Assembly (NCBI GenBank): GCA_036169595.1
Contig: JAVFKY010000011.1
Location: 1 to 25,000, forward strand
Direction of reading: 5' to 3'
Source: Dictyostelium firmibasis
Lineage: Eukaryota > Evosea > Eumycetozoa > Dictyosteliales > Dictyosteliaceae
Length of the DNA: 25,000 bases
A model generated the notes under the pieces. That model worked only from the letters and a program-made list of their open reading frames with translations. It searched no databases and was not told the DNA's origin. Positions 10,609-21,779 of this stretch are shown piece after piece. Both the position numbers and the translations under genes were made by a program. Position 1 is the first letter of the stretch, and each line of letters begins with the position of its first letter.

Positions 10609-11492
10609 AAAATTTTAATTTTTTTAAAAAAATGGTCGATTTGGCCTTTTTCCCAATTTTTTTGAAAAATTTTTATATGAAGAAAAAAATTTTGAAAAAA
10701 AATTAATACTAATAGACCATTATATAATGATGATTAGAACCTAATAGAGTCAAACAAACTTTTTTATATAAATAATTATGTATTACATATTCATTATGAG
10801 TGTGTTATAAATACAAACAAACTATAAAAACTTGACTTTTTTTTTTTTTAGAAAAAAAAAAAATAATCGTTGGTTTGGGCTTTTTTTCCAGTTTTTTGAA
10901 AAATTTTATATGGGAAAAAAATTATATTAATCGACTCATATATCATTATGATGACCATTTCACCGTACCAGACAAACTTTTTAGTAAATAAAATGTTAAA
11001 TACCATATTTATTAGAAGCTGGTAATAAATATAAATAAATTATAAAAATTTAAATTTTTTTTAAAAAAAAAAAATGGTCAATTTGGGGTTTTTTCCAGTT
11101 TTTTTAAAATTTTTATATGGGAAAAAAAATTGAAAATTTTTTATATTAATTAACCTCTAACTTATTATAATGACCACCTCATTGAACCAGACAAACTTTT
11201 TTGTAATTAAAACATTATATTAAATATTTCTTAGAAATGGGTCGTAATTATAAATAAATTATAAAAAATTGGTTTTCTAAAAAATTGATTTTTTTTTTTT
11301 AAAAAAAATGGTCGATTTGGGCGTTTTTCCAGTTTTTTCAAAAAATTTATATGAGAAAAAAATTTTGACTAATCGACCTCTATCTAATGATGATGAACCC
11401 CTATTTGATACACACAAACTTTTTTATACACTTCATATGATATTACATATTTCTTAGAAGTTTGTAACAAATAGAAATAAATTATAAAAACC
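10609..11492 (-). repeat. Four diverged ~225-bp tandem repeats (M copy)
   Basis: Inverted counterpart of 835-1735, with a different poly-A/T length inside the last unit (near 10837-10863). Confidence 0.82.
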
Positions 11493-11970
11493 TAATGTTG
11501 TGGAACTCATATATTATGGGGCACCAGTAAGAGTGAATATAACTTTTTAAAATGAGCCCCACGATAGGTACTTGCTATGAGAAACTTTTATAACTAGCAA
11601 TTTTAATACCTTTATCAATAGTAACATACCCTCTACCGACAAATAAAATTATTATTTTTCCAATACTAGGGATCAAATTTTCCCATTTCTTCAAAATTTT
11701 CGAGTTTTTATAATGACCTCTGGGATCGATACTCGCTATGGACAAACGACATAACTATCAATTATCATCTTTTTATACATAGTAACATATTAATAATATT
11801 CAATTTTTAGATAACTGTAATTTTGAGAAAAACGAAATTTTAATTTTCAAAATGATGATTTAGTTAGCTAAAACTATATTCAATCGATAGAGAATTAAAT
11901 TTTATGTCTATAACCAATAGTGACTTTATTAATACCGACATATTTTACTAAATAAAATATGGTAACAAAC

Positions 11971-12004
11971 TTGCTCTTCCTACGAGTACTCGTAGGAAGA
12001 GCAA
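11971..12004. repeat. 34-bp perfect palindrome (M copy)
   Basis: The same palindrome in the inverted block. It sits only 67 bp from the breakpoint at 12071/12072 where the M/R inverted repeat ends. Confidence 0.9.
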
Positions 12005-12071
12005 CTTAAAAGTTTTTATAATGACCTCTGAGATCGATACTCACTATTGACAAAAGTCATAACTATCAATT

Positions 12072-13020
12072 ATAAGTAGTAATACAGGTTTTCAATGTTA
12101 AAAACTAACAAATAAAAAAATTATTGTAATAATAGTTTTTTTTTATTTTTTTCATAATTTTTTAAAAAATATAAAAAAATATAAAAAAATTATTTTAATT
12201 AATATAATTAGTATAAATAAATATAAAATGGTCTAAAGTATATTCTGACATATTTTAATGAATTTATTGGATCATTTCATAATTTTTTAATATTAAAAAA
12301 AGTTTTTCGTAGATTTTTTTTTTTTTTTTTTTTACAAAATTTATACTGAGTCATATTTATGTAATCTAATTTTTATATTAACTAATAAATTAACTATATT
12401 CATATACAAAACTATATTATCTACATTTTAAAGCCATTTTCAATAATTAATGGGCTCATTTAGATATGTATAGATATAGAAAAAGTTTTTCAATTTTAAA
12501 ACTTTTTTTTGTAATATAAAAATATTAATTAAAATTATTAACCGATATTTCCATATATATATATAAATATGTAAAATGGAGTAAGCTATCTTTTGATACC
12601 AAATACATTATATTTAAATAATATTATAATATATAAAACATTAAAATACTCAGAGGGTCCATTTTTTTCAATTTTTTTGTCATCGACGGGATTCGAACGC
12701 GCGACCTCTCAGAAAAATTTTTTTCCCAAAGTTTTTGAAAACCTATAGCTTAACCAACTAAGCTAAATCAACATTAAGGATTAATTTTAATTTTTCCCTT
12801 TTTTCCAAAAAATAGAGATAGAGTAATTTATATGTTTATAAATCGAAATGGGCTTATTAACTATCGCTGAAAGCGTTGTAATGCATAAAACTTAAATTCC
12901 TATAAAATTAATAAATTTATAAATGTTTATAAGGTCATTTTAAATTATAATATTGATGATTACTGTAAAAAAATCAAAATAAAATTTTTTTTTTATTTTC
13001 ATTGAAAATTATTTAATAAT
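12072..13020. other. Unique AT-rich part of the central loop
   Basis: Sequence found once in the window: long A/T runs (a 20-T run near 12314), ATATAT stretches and no open frame of note. The only structured item is a tRNA-like sequence at 12679-12772. I see no conserved rDNA signal here. Confidence 0.7.
12679..12772 (-). pseudogene. tRNA-like sequence, probably a degenerate tRNA
   Basis: On the minus strand there is a perfect A-box-like TAGCTTAGTTGG inside a 4-bp D-arm (GCTT/AAGC), then 45 nt, then a B-box-like GTTCGAATCCC preceded by AGAGGTC as in a variable loop. Against a working gene: the acceptor arms (GTTGATT and CGATGAC) pair poorly, the T-stem has a mismatch, and no clean anticodon stem can be formed even allowing ~20 nt of intron or a long variable arm. 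Internal T4 and T5 runs would stop Pol III, and there is no T-run just downstream. The amino acid cannot be assigned. It may instead be an isolated TFIIIC-binding remnant. Confidence 0.5.
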
Positions 13021-13920
13021 TTTATAGGTTAAAATGAATAAATTAAATTATAATTTATATATAAAACGATTTCTAATCGATAAGGGAATAAAATGAAGTA
13101 TTTATAATTTATTCATTCGGTAATTTCAAATTATAAAAGTAATAATTACTATATATTTTCAATTTTTTTTTTTAAAATTTTTTCTAAGTCAAAAAATCAA
13201 AAAAATCAAGTTTTTATAATTTAATGATATTTACAAACCACTCATACAAAGTATGTAATTAATGATGTTGTATTCAAAAAAGTATGTATAATACGATAAT
13301 ATGGTCATCATGATTAGATACGGGTCGATTAATTTAATTTTTTTTGGAAATTTTTAATTTTTTTTTCCATATAAAATTTTTCAAAAAAGTGGAAAAACTA
13401 CCAAATTGACGATTTTTCAAAAAAATCAAAATTTTAAATTAAATCGAAAATCGATAACTGTCTCGTACAATTATAGGTTATCGATGTTGGTGATTACTAA
13501 AATCAAACTCCCATTGTTATTGGGGGTCATTATGAGATTTTGATTTTTGATTAAGTTTGCAATTTTTTAAAATTTAAAATTTATTTTATGTACCTATATG
13601 AGCTCGTGTAATTATAATTAATATATAAATATGCGTCTAAATTCAAAGGGAGTCGATTGGTACCATTGTAGGCTAGTTATGGGCTAATTAAAAATTTTAA
13701 ATTGTAAAATATTTTTTTTTGTCTTCGAAATTGTTTTTTACCCGATTAAATATAATACGATGACCTTGCAAGGTATCCGAGCTATCATAAATAACATTAA
13801 TAGTCTATTTGGAGTTATTTAAAAAAGTTTTCAATGTCTGATATGCTAATTACACAAAGATAGAGATAAAAACTTTTATCTGAAATTTTTTTTAATTTTC
13901 AATGAAAATTATTTAATTAT
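13021..13920 (+). repeat. ~900-bp tandem unit, copy 1, in the central loop
   Basis: Repeated at 13921 with an offset of exactly 900 bp near its start. The first ~100 bp are diverged between the two copies; the rest is nearly identical. Internally it consists of a short P-like AT module, one copy of the 225-bp repeat (about 13211-13435) and an S module (about 13436-13908). It is therefore a shortened version of the 2.2-kb unit at 1-2208. Confidence 0.85.
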
Positions 13921-14820
13921 TTTATAATATAAAATAAATTAATTAAATTATAATTTATATATAAAAACATTGCTAATCGATAGGGTAATAAAATGATATA
14001 TATATAATTGATTGAATCGGTAATTTCAAATTATAAAAGTAATAATTACTATATATTTTCAATTTTTTTTTTTTTTTTAAAATTTTTCTAAGTCAAAAAA
14101 TCAAAAAAATCAAGTTTTTATAATTTAATGATATTTACAAACCACTCATATGAAATATGTAATTAATGATTATGTATTCAAAAAAGTAGGTATGGTCCTG
14201 TGATATGGTCATCATGATTAGATACGGGTCGATTAGTTTAATTTTTTTTTGGAAATTTTTAATTTTTTTCCCATATAAAATTTTTCAAAAAAGTGGAAAA
14301 ACTACCAAATTGACGATTTTTCAAAAAAATCAAAATTTTAAATTAAATCGAAAATCGATAACTGTCTCGTACAATTATAGGTTATCGATGTTGGTGATTA
14401 CTAAAATCAAACTCCCATTGTTATTGGGGGTCATTATGAGATTTTGATTTTTGATTAAGTTTGCAATTTTTTAAAATTTAAAATTTATTTTATGTACCTT
14501 AATGACCTCTTGTAAATATAATTCATATATAAATATGCGTCTAAATTCAAAGGGAGTCGATTGGTACCATTGTAGGCTAGTTATGGGCTAATTAAAAATT
14601 TTAAATTGTAAAATATTTTTTTTTGTCTTCGAAATTGTTTTTTACCCGATTAAATATAATACGATGACCTTGCAAGGTACCCGAGCTATCATAAATAACA
14701 TTAATAGTCTATTTGGAGTTATTTAAAAAAGTTTTCAATGTCTGATATGCTAATTACACAAAGATAGAGATAAAAACTTTTATCTGAAATTTTTTTTAAT
14801 TTTCAATGAAAATTATTTAA
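13921..14820 (+). repeat. ~900-bp tandem unit, copy 2, in the central loop
   Basis: Second copy of the unit before it, running straight into block R, whose first ~120 bp look like the start of a third copy (offset about 904). One internal stretch (ACCTTAATGACCTCTTG near 14496) matches the L/M/R version better than copy 1 does. This suggests past exchange between units. Confidence 0.85.
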
Positions 14821-15137
14821 TTATTTTATAATATAAAATAAATTAATTAAATTATAATTTATATGTAAAAACATTGCTAATCGATAGGGTAATAAAATGA
14901 TATATATATAATTAATTTATTCTATATTTTTAAAATACAAACATTTAAATTACTGTAACTTATATTAGCTCACCATATTAAATTTTTGAAATTTTTCTAA
15001 GTCTTTTTTTTTAAAGGAATTTTTTATGGTTATATTGAAAATGAATGGTTTTAATTGTAAAAAACATTAGAATTGATAGTTATGACTTTTGTCAATAGTG
15101 AGTATCGATCTCAGAGGTCATTATAAAAACTTTTAAG

Positions 15138-15171
15138 TTGCTCTTCCTACGAGTACTCGTAGGAAGAGCAA
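15138..15171. repeat. 34-bp perfect palindrome (R copy)
   Basis: Identical to the copies at 323 and 11971. It lies 67 bp inside the right boundary of the central loop, mirroring the M copy. Confidence 0.9.
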
Positions 15172-15649
15172 GTTTGTTACCATATTTTATTTAGTAAAAT
15201 ATGTCGGTATTAATAAAGTCACTATTGGTTATAGACATAAAATTTAATTCTCTATCGATTGAATATAGTTTTAGCTAACTAAATCATCATTTTGAAAATT
15301 AAAATTTCGTTTTTCTCAAAATTACAGTTATCTAAAAATTGAATATTATTAATATGTTACTATGTATAAAAAGATGATAATTGATAGTTATGTCGTTTGT
15401 CCATAGCGAGTATCGATCCCAGAGGTCATTATAAAAACTCGAAAATTTTGAAGAAATGGGAAAATTTGATCCCTAGTATTGGAAAAATAATAATTTTATT
15501 TGTCGGTAGAGGGTATGTTACTATTGATAAAGGTATTAAAATTGCTAGTTATAAAAGTTTCTCATAGCAAGTACCTATCGTGGGGCTCATTTTAAAAAGT
15601 TATATTCACTCTTACTGGTGCCCCATAATATATGAGTTCCACAACATTA

Positions 15650-16516
15650 GGTTTTTATAATTTATTTCTATTTGTTACAAACTTCTAAGAAATATGTAAT
15701 ATCATATGAAGTGTATAAAAAAGTTTGTGTGTATCAAATAGGGGTTCATCATCATTAGATAGAGGTCGATTAGTCAAAATTTTTTTCTCATATAAATTTT
15801 TTGAAAAAACTGGAAAAACGCCCAAATCGACCATTTTTTTTAAAAAAAAAAAATCAATTTTTTAGAAAACCAATTTTTTATAATTTATTTATAATTACGA
15901 CCCATTTCTAAGAAATATTTAATATAATGTTTTAATTACAAAAAAGTTTGTCTGGTTCAATGAGGTGGTCATTATAATAAGTTAGAGGTTAATTAATATA
16001 AAAAATTTTCAATTTTTTTTCCCATATAAAAATTTTAAAAAAACTGGAAAAAACCCCAAATTGACCATTTTTTTTTTTTTTTTTTAAAAAAAATTTAAAT
16101 TTTTATAATTTATTTATATTTATTACCAGCTTCTAATAAATATGGTATTTAACATTTTATTTACTAAAAAGTTTGTCTGGTACGGTGAAATGGTCATCAT
16201 AATGATATATGAGTCGATTAATATAATTTTTTTCCCATATAAAATTTTTCAAAAAACTGGAAAAAAAGCCCAAACCAACGATTATTTTTTTTTTTTTTTA
16301 TAGTTTGTTTGTATTTATAACACACTCATAATGAATATGTAATACATAATTATTTATATAAAAAAGTTTGTTTGACTCTATTAGGTTCTAATCATCATTA
16401 TATAATGGTCTATTAGTATTAATTTTTTTTCAAAATTTTTTTCTTCATATAAAAATTTTTCAAAAAAATTGGGAAAAAGGCCAAATCGACCATTTTTTTA
16501 AAAAAATTAAAATTTT
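15650..16516 (+). repeat. Four diverged ~225-bp tandem repeats (R copy)
   Basis: Direct counterpart of 835-1735. The poly-T tract near 16284 is much shorter than in L and the A-run after it is missing, leaving this array 34 bp shorter. Confidence 0.82.
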
Positions 16517-17416
16517 AAATTACATCGAAAATCGATAACCGTTTCGTCCAATTATAGGTTATAGACATCTGTGATTACTAAAATCAAACTCCCATCGTAA
16601 TAGAACGTAATTATAAAATTTTGATTTTTGATTAAGTTTAGGATTTTTTAAAATTTAAAATTTATTTTATGTACCTTAATGACCTCTTGTAAATATAATT
16701 CATATATAAATATACGTCTAAATTCACTAGCAATCGATTTGTACCACTTTGGATTATTTATGGGCTAATTAAAAAAATTAAATTTAAAATTACTTTTTTT
16801 TTGTATCCAAAATGGTTTTTTACCCGATTACATGTGGTAAGATGGCCTTCTAAGGTATCCAATCTACCATAGATAACATTAATAGTATATTTGGAGTTAT
16901 TTAAAAAAGTTTTCAATGTGTAGAATGTTAATTAAAAAAATATAGAGATTAAAACTTTTTTCTGAAATTTTTAAATTTTTTCATTAAATATTGTTTCATA
17001 ATTTTATAATTTAAAACGAACATTTATAATTATTATTTATATGTTAAAATATTACCCATCGACATTATAATAAAATGATATATTTATAATTAATTAATTA
17101 TATAATTTTAAAATAAAAACATTTAAATTATTGTAACTTAATATTAACTCACCATAGTAAAATTTTGAAATTTTTCTAAGTCTTTTTTTTGAATGGTAAG
17201 TTTTTATGGTTACATTAAAAATAAATGGTTGTAATTTTAAAAAACCTTAAAATTAATAGTTATATCTTTTGTCAATAGTAAGTATCGAACTTTGGGCTCA
17301 TATTGAAAATTTTAAGTTGCTCTTCCTACGAGTACCATATTAAATTTATTAAGTTGTAGTCATATTTTTTTGGGTAAATTATATCGATAACAATTAAGTT
17401 ATTATTGATTATAAAC

Positions 17417-18026
17417 ATAAAATTTAATTATCTATCGATTGGTGACATTTATAGCTAACTAAATAATCATTTTAAAAATTTAAATTTAAATTTCACTCAT
17501 CTTGTAACCATTAAAAATTGAATAGTTTTATTTTTAAATAATAGGTCACTATTTATAAAAACTAAAAAACTGATAGTTATACAGTTTGTACACAGTGAGT
17601 ATCGAACCCAGAGGTCATTATAAAAATTAAAATTTAATTACTCGTAGGAAGAGCAAAATTGTAACCCAATTTTGTTTATTAAATTACATAGATAAACATT
17701 AGATTATTATTTATAATAATCATAAAATTTAATTATCTATCGATTGGTGACATTTATATCTAATTAAATAATCATTTTAAAAATTTAAATTTAAATTTCA
17801 CTCACCTTGTAACCATTAAAAATTGAATAATTTTATTTATAAATAATAGGTCACTATTTATAAAAACTAAAAAACTGATAGTTATACAGTTTGTACACAG
17901 TGAGTATCGAACCCAGAGGTCATTATAAAAATTAAAATTTAATTACTCGTAGGAAGAGCAAAATTGTAACCCAATTTTGTTTATTAAATTACATAGATAA
18001 ACATTAGATTATTATTTATAATAATC
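17417..18026 (+). repeat. Two tandem 305-bp repeats (R copy)
   Basis: Direct counterpart of 2636-3245. Because both units and their differences are shared by L, M and R, the 305-bp duplication predates the copying of the whole block. Confidence 0.92.
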
Positions 18027-18579
18027 ATAAAATTTAATTGTCTATCTATTAACGAAATTAGTATCAATCCATAGGCTCATTTCAAAAACTTTGGTAATGA
18101 GTAAAATTTTTTTTTTTTTTTTTTCTAAGTCAAAATAGAGATACATACAACTTTGATGTAAAAAAAAATTTTTTTTTAAAATGAAAATTAAAGATTTAAT
18201 TATTGTCAAAATTAATTTTAAATATGTCAAAGTATAGGTTATCGATGTTTTTGAATCGAATAAAGGTTGTTTGGATAAATTTGGAGGTTATTTTGATATT
18301 TTATTGATGTTTTTTTTTCAAAAAAAAAAAGACGCAGTAATGGCTAAAAATGGTTTACCCCTTCGTTTGGTATTATAAAAATGTAATCTAAGAAAGTTAT
18401 GATGAAATTAAAAAATTTTTTTTTTTCATATTAATTTTTTCAACTTTTAACCCTAAAAATATATCGATGGTAACTTCAAAATTCAATGACTACTATTGAT
18501 AACTTACAGATAATCATTGGTTCTACACATTATTCTTAGTGATCATCGATCTGGCGACTTAATTTAATCAAAAAAAAAC

Positions 18580-18637
18580 ACTCGTAGGAAGAGCAAAAAT
18601 GAATTATAGGACTACTTGGTTGCTCTTCCTACGAGTA
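18580..18637. repeat. 17-bp inverted repeat with a 23-bp spacer (R copy)
   Basis: Direct counterpart of 3797-3854, with both arms intact. Confidence 0.9.
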
Positions 18638-19022
18638 AAATTAAATTTGTAAGAGCATTTTTTCGATTAAATTTTTAGGTTAGAAATACGTTTAAACACT
18701 TAAAAACCATTAAATCACGAGTTCTATCGATTGTTAATAGTGAGTATCGATCCCAGAGGTCATTATAAAAATTTGAAATTTTGCTCTTCCAACGAGAAAT
18801 TAATATGTAAAATTTTAAAAATAAAAGAGGGTTTTTTTTCTTATTTCTCTGAATTTTCAAATGGTTACTATTAGTAATATTCACGAAATTAGTAGTTCTA
18901 TCTTTTGTTCTTAGCAAGTATCGAATTTGGACCGCATTTTAAAAACTTTTTTTTTACCATATAGTGAACCAAGTCGCTCGAAACTATGTACTCGGCGACA
19001 TCACCAAATACATATATATAGG

Positions 19023-19162
19023 GAGTAGTATTTTTAAAAATGAAAAAATTTTTCTAAGTTAAAAAATACCATATAAAAAAATTAGAAATTTTCTAAGTTA
19101 AAAATACCATACTAAAAATTGCTAATTTTTCTAAGTTAGAAGAATGCATATAAATACTACTC
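19023..19162. repeat. 140-bp segment bounded by 11-bp inverted ends (R copy)
   Basis: Direct counterpart of 4240-4379 at the matching compositional border. Confidence 0.6.
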
Positions 19163-20128
19163 AGGAACGTTATTTTAATATGAGAATTACTCATTTGGGG
19201 ACCAGGACCTAATGAGAGGCAAGTTGCCTTGGGGTCAGCCAATGGGTATAGGTGGTCAAGGAACGCCATTTGTATGTGATATAAGGGATGGGTTGGGAGG
19301 GGTAATGGGGTGTAAGCTAGCTGATCAACCATAATGCGTAGCTTACAGGTCCTGTGAAGCAAATTAATATGAGAGCCAGCCAGCCGACCGACTGGCAAAG
19401 GCCAAGGAACGCCATTTGTATGAGAGACAGCCGCCAATTGACGGGTTGGTGGCACTAGGGAACGCCATTTGTATGGGGTGCGCTCATAGCCGGCAGCTGC
19501 CAACCAGCCGGTCAGCGCATAGTAAGCAAGCGCTCTTGGAACGCCATTTGTATAGTGCTCAACGGCCAGCCAGAGGCCGAGGGGCAGCTAAGGGGTTGTT
19601 GCACAGCGTCAGCCAGAGGACTGTATTAGAGGGCAAGTCAGAGGCCAGAGGCGAGGAGTTGGTGGTAGCAGCCACCAAGGAACGCAATTTATAATGTGTG
19701 GCATACACCAACCAGAGGTGGGACTCATTGGTTGGATAAAGCCAGCCCTCAGGCAAGGGATTGGCTGGGAGCTACATCAAGGAACGCAATTCGTGATATG
19801 TAGCATGCACTCGCCAGGGGTAGGACTCCCCATTTGGGAAGGCAAAGGCCAGCCCTCAGGCAAGGGGCCGGCTGAGTGCAGAGGAACGCCATTTGTTAGT
19901 ATGGAGCGCCGCCGCCGCCGCCGACCGACCAAGCCGACAGCCAGTGGCCAGCCAGCTGACTCAGACGAAGCACTGAGCCAGCCCCAAGGCAAGCGCTTGT
20001 CGCTTACAAAGTTGTTCAAGTCCTCTCATAGTAAAAGGCATGGCCAGCCCATGGACAACCCTATGTACATAGAGGGTTTGGGGGGCTGGCAGAGCGCAAT
20101 TTGTATGCCAGCTATGAGACAGGACGTG
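19163..20128 (+). repeat. GC-rich block with spaced GGAACGCCATTTGTATG motifs (R copy)
   Basis: Motifs at 19163, 19259, 19405, 19458, 19537, 19678, 19780, 19882 and 20091; gaps range from 53 to 209 bp. A weaker tenth copy (ATGAACGCAATTTGAG) lies at 20464 beyond the block. The array ends about 1.9 kb upstream of 18S and points towards it. That position would suit Pol I enhancer or spacer-promoter elements. This is inference. Confidence 0.85.
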
Positions 20129-20973
20129 GCCATACCATATCACGCACACATTCTTGGCTGTGGCGTGAGGTCACCCAAGCGCTTGTCGCCTGTGTCTATG
20201 ATGCGGGCAGCGGGCGTCCCCCATATAATTGTTTAGAGTCAAGTGTAAGGCTCATAGCCAGCTGCGGTCAGACCCCAGCCATTACCACCAAGAGAGCTCT
20301 GTTTGGGGGTGTTAGTGGCTGGAAATGGTGAAGGGCGTAGTGAGGCAGCCCCCTAAGATGGCCGGCTGCCGCCACTATCCTCACCAAAAAGGACAAATAT
20401 GCTGCCAGCCAGTCGCATAGAGGGGCACTAGCAAGGGTTCACCAGGCCCTTAGCGCTAGATAGATGAACGCAATTTGAGCCCTTCGATGGTTGTTCAAGG
20501 CACATAAGCGACTGATTGGCGACCCCCAATGGATGACCGGTCAGCTTGGCATGGGTCAAGCCATACCTCGAAGTTTATATCGTCCTTTTCGAGCCGCTGG
20601 CCTCTGCCACATGATATGATTGGCGATCTGCTGCACCGCGTATAGCTAGTTATGTGGAGATACGTAGGACAGCAAGGAGCTGCAAGGATTGTGGATAAGC
20701 CAGTGAGCTAGTGTGGGGTGCTGCCAGAAAGAGTTGGCGGCGCCGTCCATTCATATTGGCTTTTCTTTTGGTGATGTGATCACATTGTCACTTGGCCATT
20801 ACGCCAATGGGCGAGTGATTATATGTGGTCCTGATTGAAGTGAGATATGTCCTCGAGCCAGGTGGCGTGAGGCAAAGGGACCGCTACTCATGGATGCCCG
20901 CCAACATCCCGGTATTGAGGCTTGGTAGATTGCCGACCAGCTGTGGACGCCAGTCTAACACTAGGAAAATTTG

Positions 20974-21131
20974 GAATTTCTCTAAGTCATACACTGCGTA
21001 TGACTTGGGGTCAAATTTTTCTAAGTTAGATAACCCATAGTAAAATTGGCAAATTTTTCTAAGTTATCGCCTAAATCCAAAGGAAGGGGGGAGTTTTTTC
21101 AAAATTTTTTGAGCAAAAAATTTCTAAGTCA
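20974..21131 (+). promoter_or_regulatory. Cluster of four AAATTTTTCTAAGTYA motifs upstream of 18S
   Basis: Copies end at about 20989, 21027, 21066 and 21131; the middle two are 38-39 bp apart. The same motif occurs three times at 19045-19139 and once in each P module (near 172 and 2385). Placed 0.9-1 kb before 18S, it may be a protein-binding site. The mirror cluster is at 5994-6151. Confidence 0.45.
20984..21006. repeat. 9-bp perfect hairpin within the CTAAGT cluster
   Basis: AAGTCATAC and GTATGACTT pair perfectly around the loop ACTGC. The left arm overlaps the first CTAAGT motif, so the hairpin may be two inverted half-sites. The mirror copy is at 6119-6141. Confidence 0.65.
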
Positions 21132-21779
21132 CATAGTATGTGGGTTTGGAACTTAGCCATTGAGCTCGGTGCTGACCCCAAATACATATACAAGAAGAGT
21201 GAGCAAGCAGATGCAACTGAAAGAAGCCAGCAGGCGACTGACAGCTGCAAGCTGCTACATCGATGCGTATGCATCGTATGGCTCATGTGGCGCCTAGCGT
21301 CACCTGGTGGGGCACTGTCTAACGGCAGTATCCGACCTGCTCTTCCGACCTTTTTGGCAGACAACCGGTGCTTGTATCAGTCGAGTCTAACCCCGTGGAT
21401 TAGCCCGCGGAAACCCTCACATATTGATACCACCAAAACAACCTGTGGACTGGCTAGCGACGGCATGGTGAGCTTTATTGACCACCTGCAGCAGCGAAAT
21501 CATCCCACGAATACCATACCTGCCCATCGTCCTGTCACCTGCTGGCTAGACGATGGGATGCGACCATGGACGTAGCAAGCGCCTAAAAAACCTGTGCTAC
21601 AAAAAAAAAAAAGGCCAGCCTATTGCCGTGAGGTGATTTTCTGCGATTCCTTTTTTTTCAATAGAAATGGTGGGAAATGGCAGGCGACAAGCTCTAGGGC
21701 TGGTTTGCATGCGGATTCCAAAAAATGGCGACGGACGAGGGGATATAAGGGCATCAGCTGACAAAAAAGTCGGTGCACC

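Larger units (their letters stand above)
5346..12071 (-). repeat. Spacer block M: inverted copy of R
   Basis: Reverse complement of 15071-21779. The left part 5346-6996 inverts 20129-21779. The right part 6997-12071 inverts both R (15071-20128) and L (256-5345). At the outer end the match stops after AACTATCAATT: base 12072 onward is unrelated to the sequence expected from R. M thus forms one arm of two overlapping inverted repeats. Confidence 0.93.
14816..21779 (+). repeat. Spacer block R: rDNA-proximal copy of the large repeat
   Basis: The most complete copy of the spacer block, ending 224 bp before 18S. 14816-20128 recurs as a direct copy at 1-5345 (offset 14815 to 14781-14783 bp, shifting only at homopolymers). 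15071-21779 recurs inverted at 5346-12071. The first 4.3 kb is AT-rich and modular; the last 2.6 kb is GC-rich. The copies match base for base wherever I compared them outside poly-A/T tracts, so they are recent, homogenised, or an assembly product. Confidence 0.93.
20129..21779 (+). repeat. rDNA-proximal GC-rich spacer (also inverted at 5346-6996)
   Basis: GC-balanced to GC-rich sequence directly upstream of the single-copy zone. It contains a cluster of four CTAAGT motifs (20974-21131), a 9-bp hairpin at 20984-21006 and a small palindrome CGATGCGTATGCATCG near 21260. An open frame of 145 codons at 21138-21575 has no recognisable domain or neighbouring gene signal and is not annotated. This region is the best candidate for upstream Pol I control sequence. 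Confidence 0.8.

Noticed and set aside
21338-21350. TGCTCTTCCGAC near the rDNA as another copy of the dispersed motif
   Set aside because: Only the first nine bases agree, the composite partner is absent and the context is different. Probably chance.
21138-21575. 145-codon open frame just upstream of 18S (twin at 5550-5987)
   Set aside because: No recognisable domain, codon use unlike an AT-rich host gene, and an opposing frame of similar quality overlaps it. It lies in probable Pol I control sequence.
1-21779. Transposable element or viral insertion as the cause of the repeats
   Set aside because: No polymerase, integrase, transposase or capsid-like frame is visible, and the block borders show no target duplication or terminal repeats beyond the inverted layout itself.
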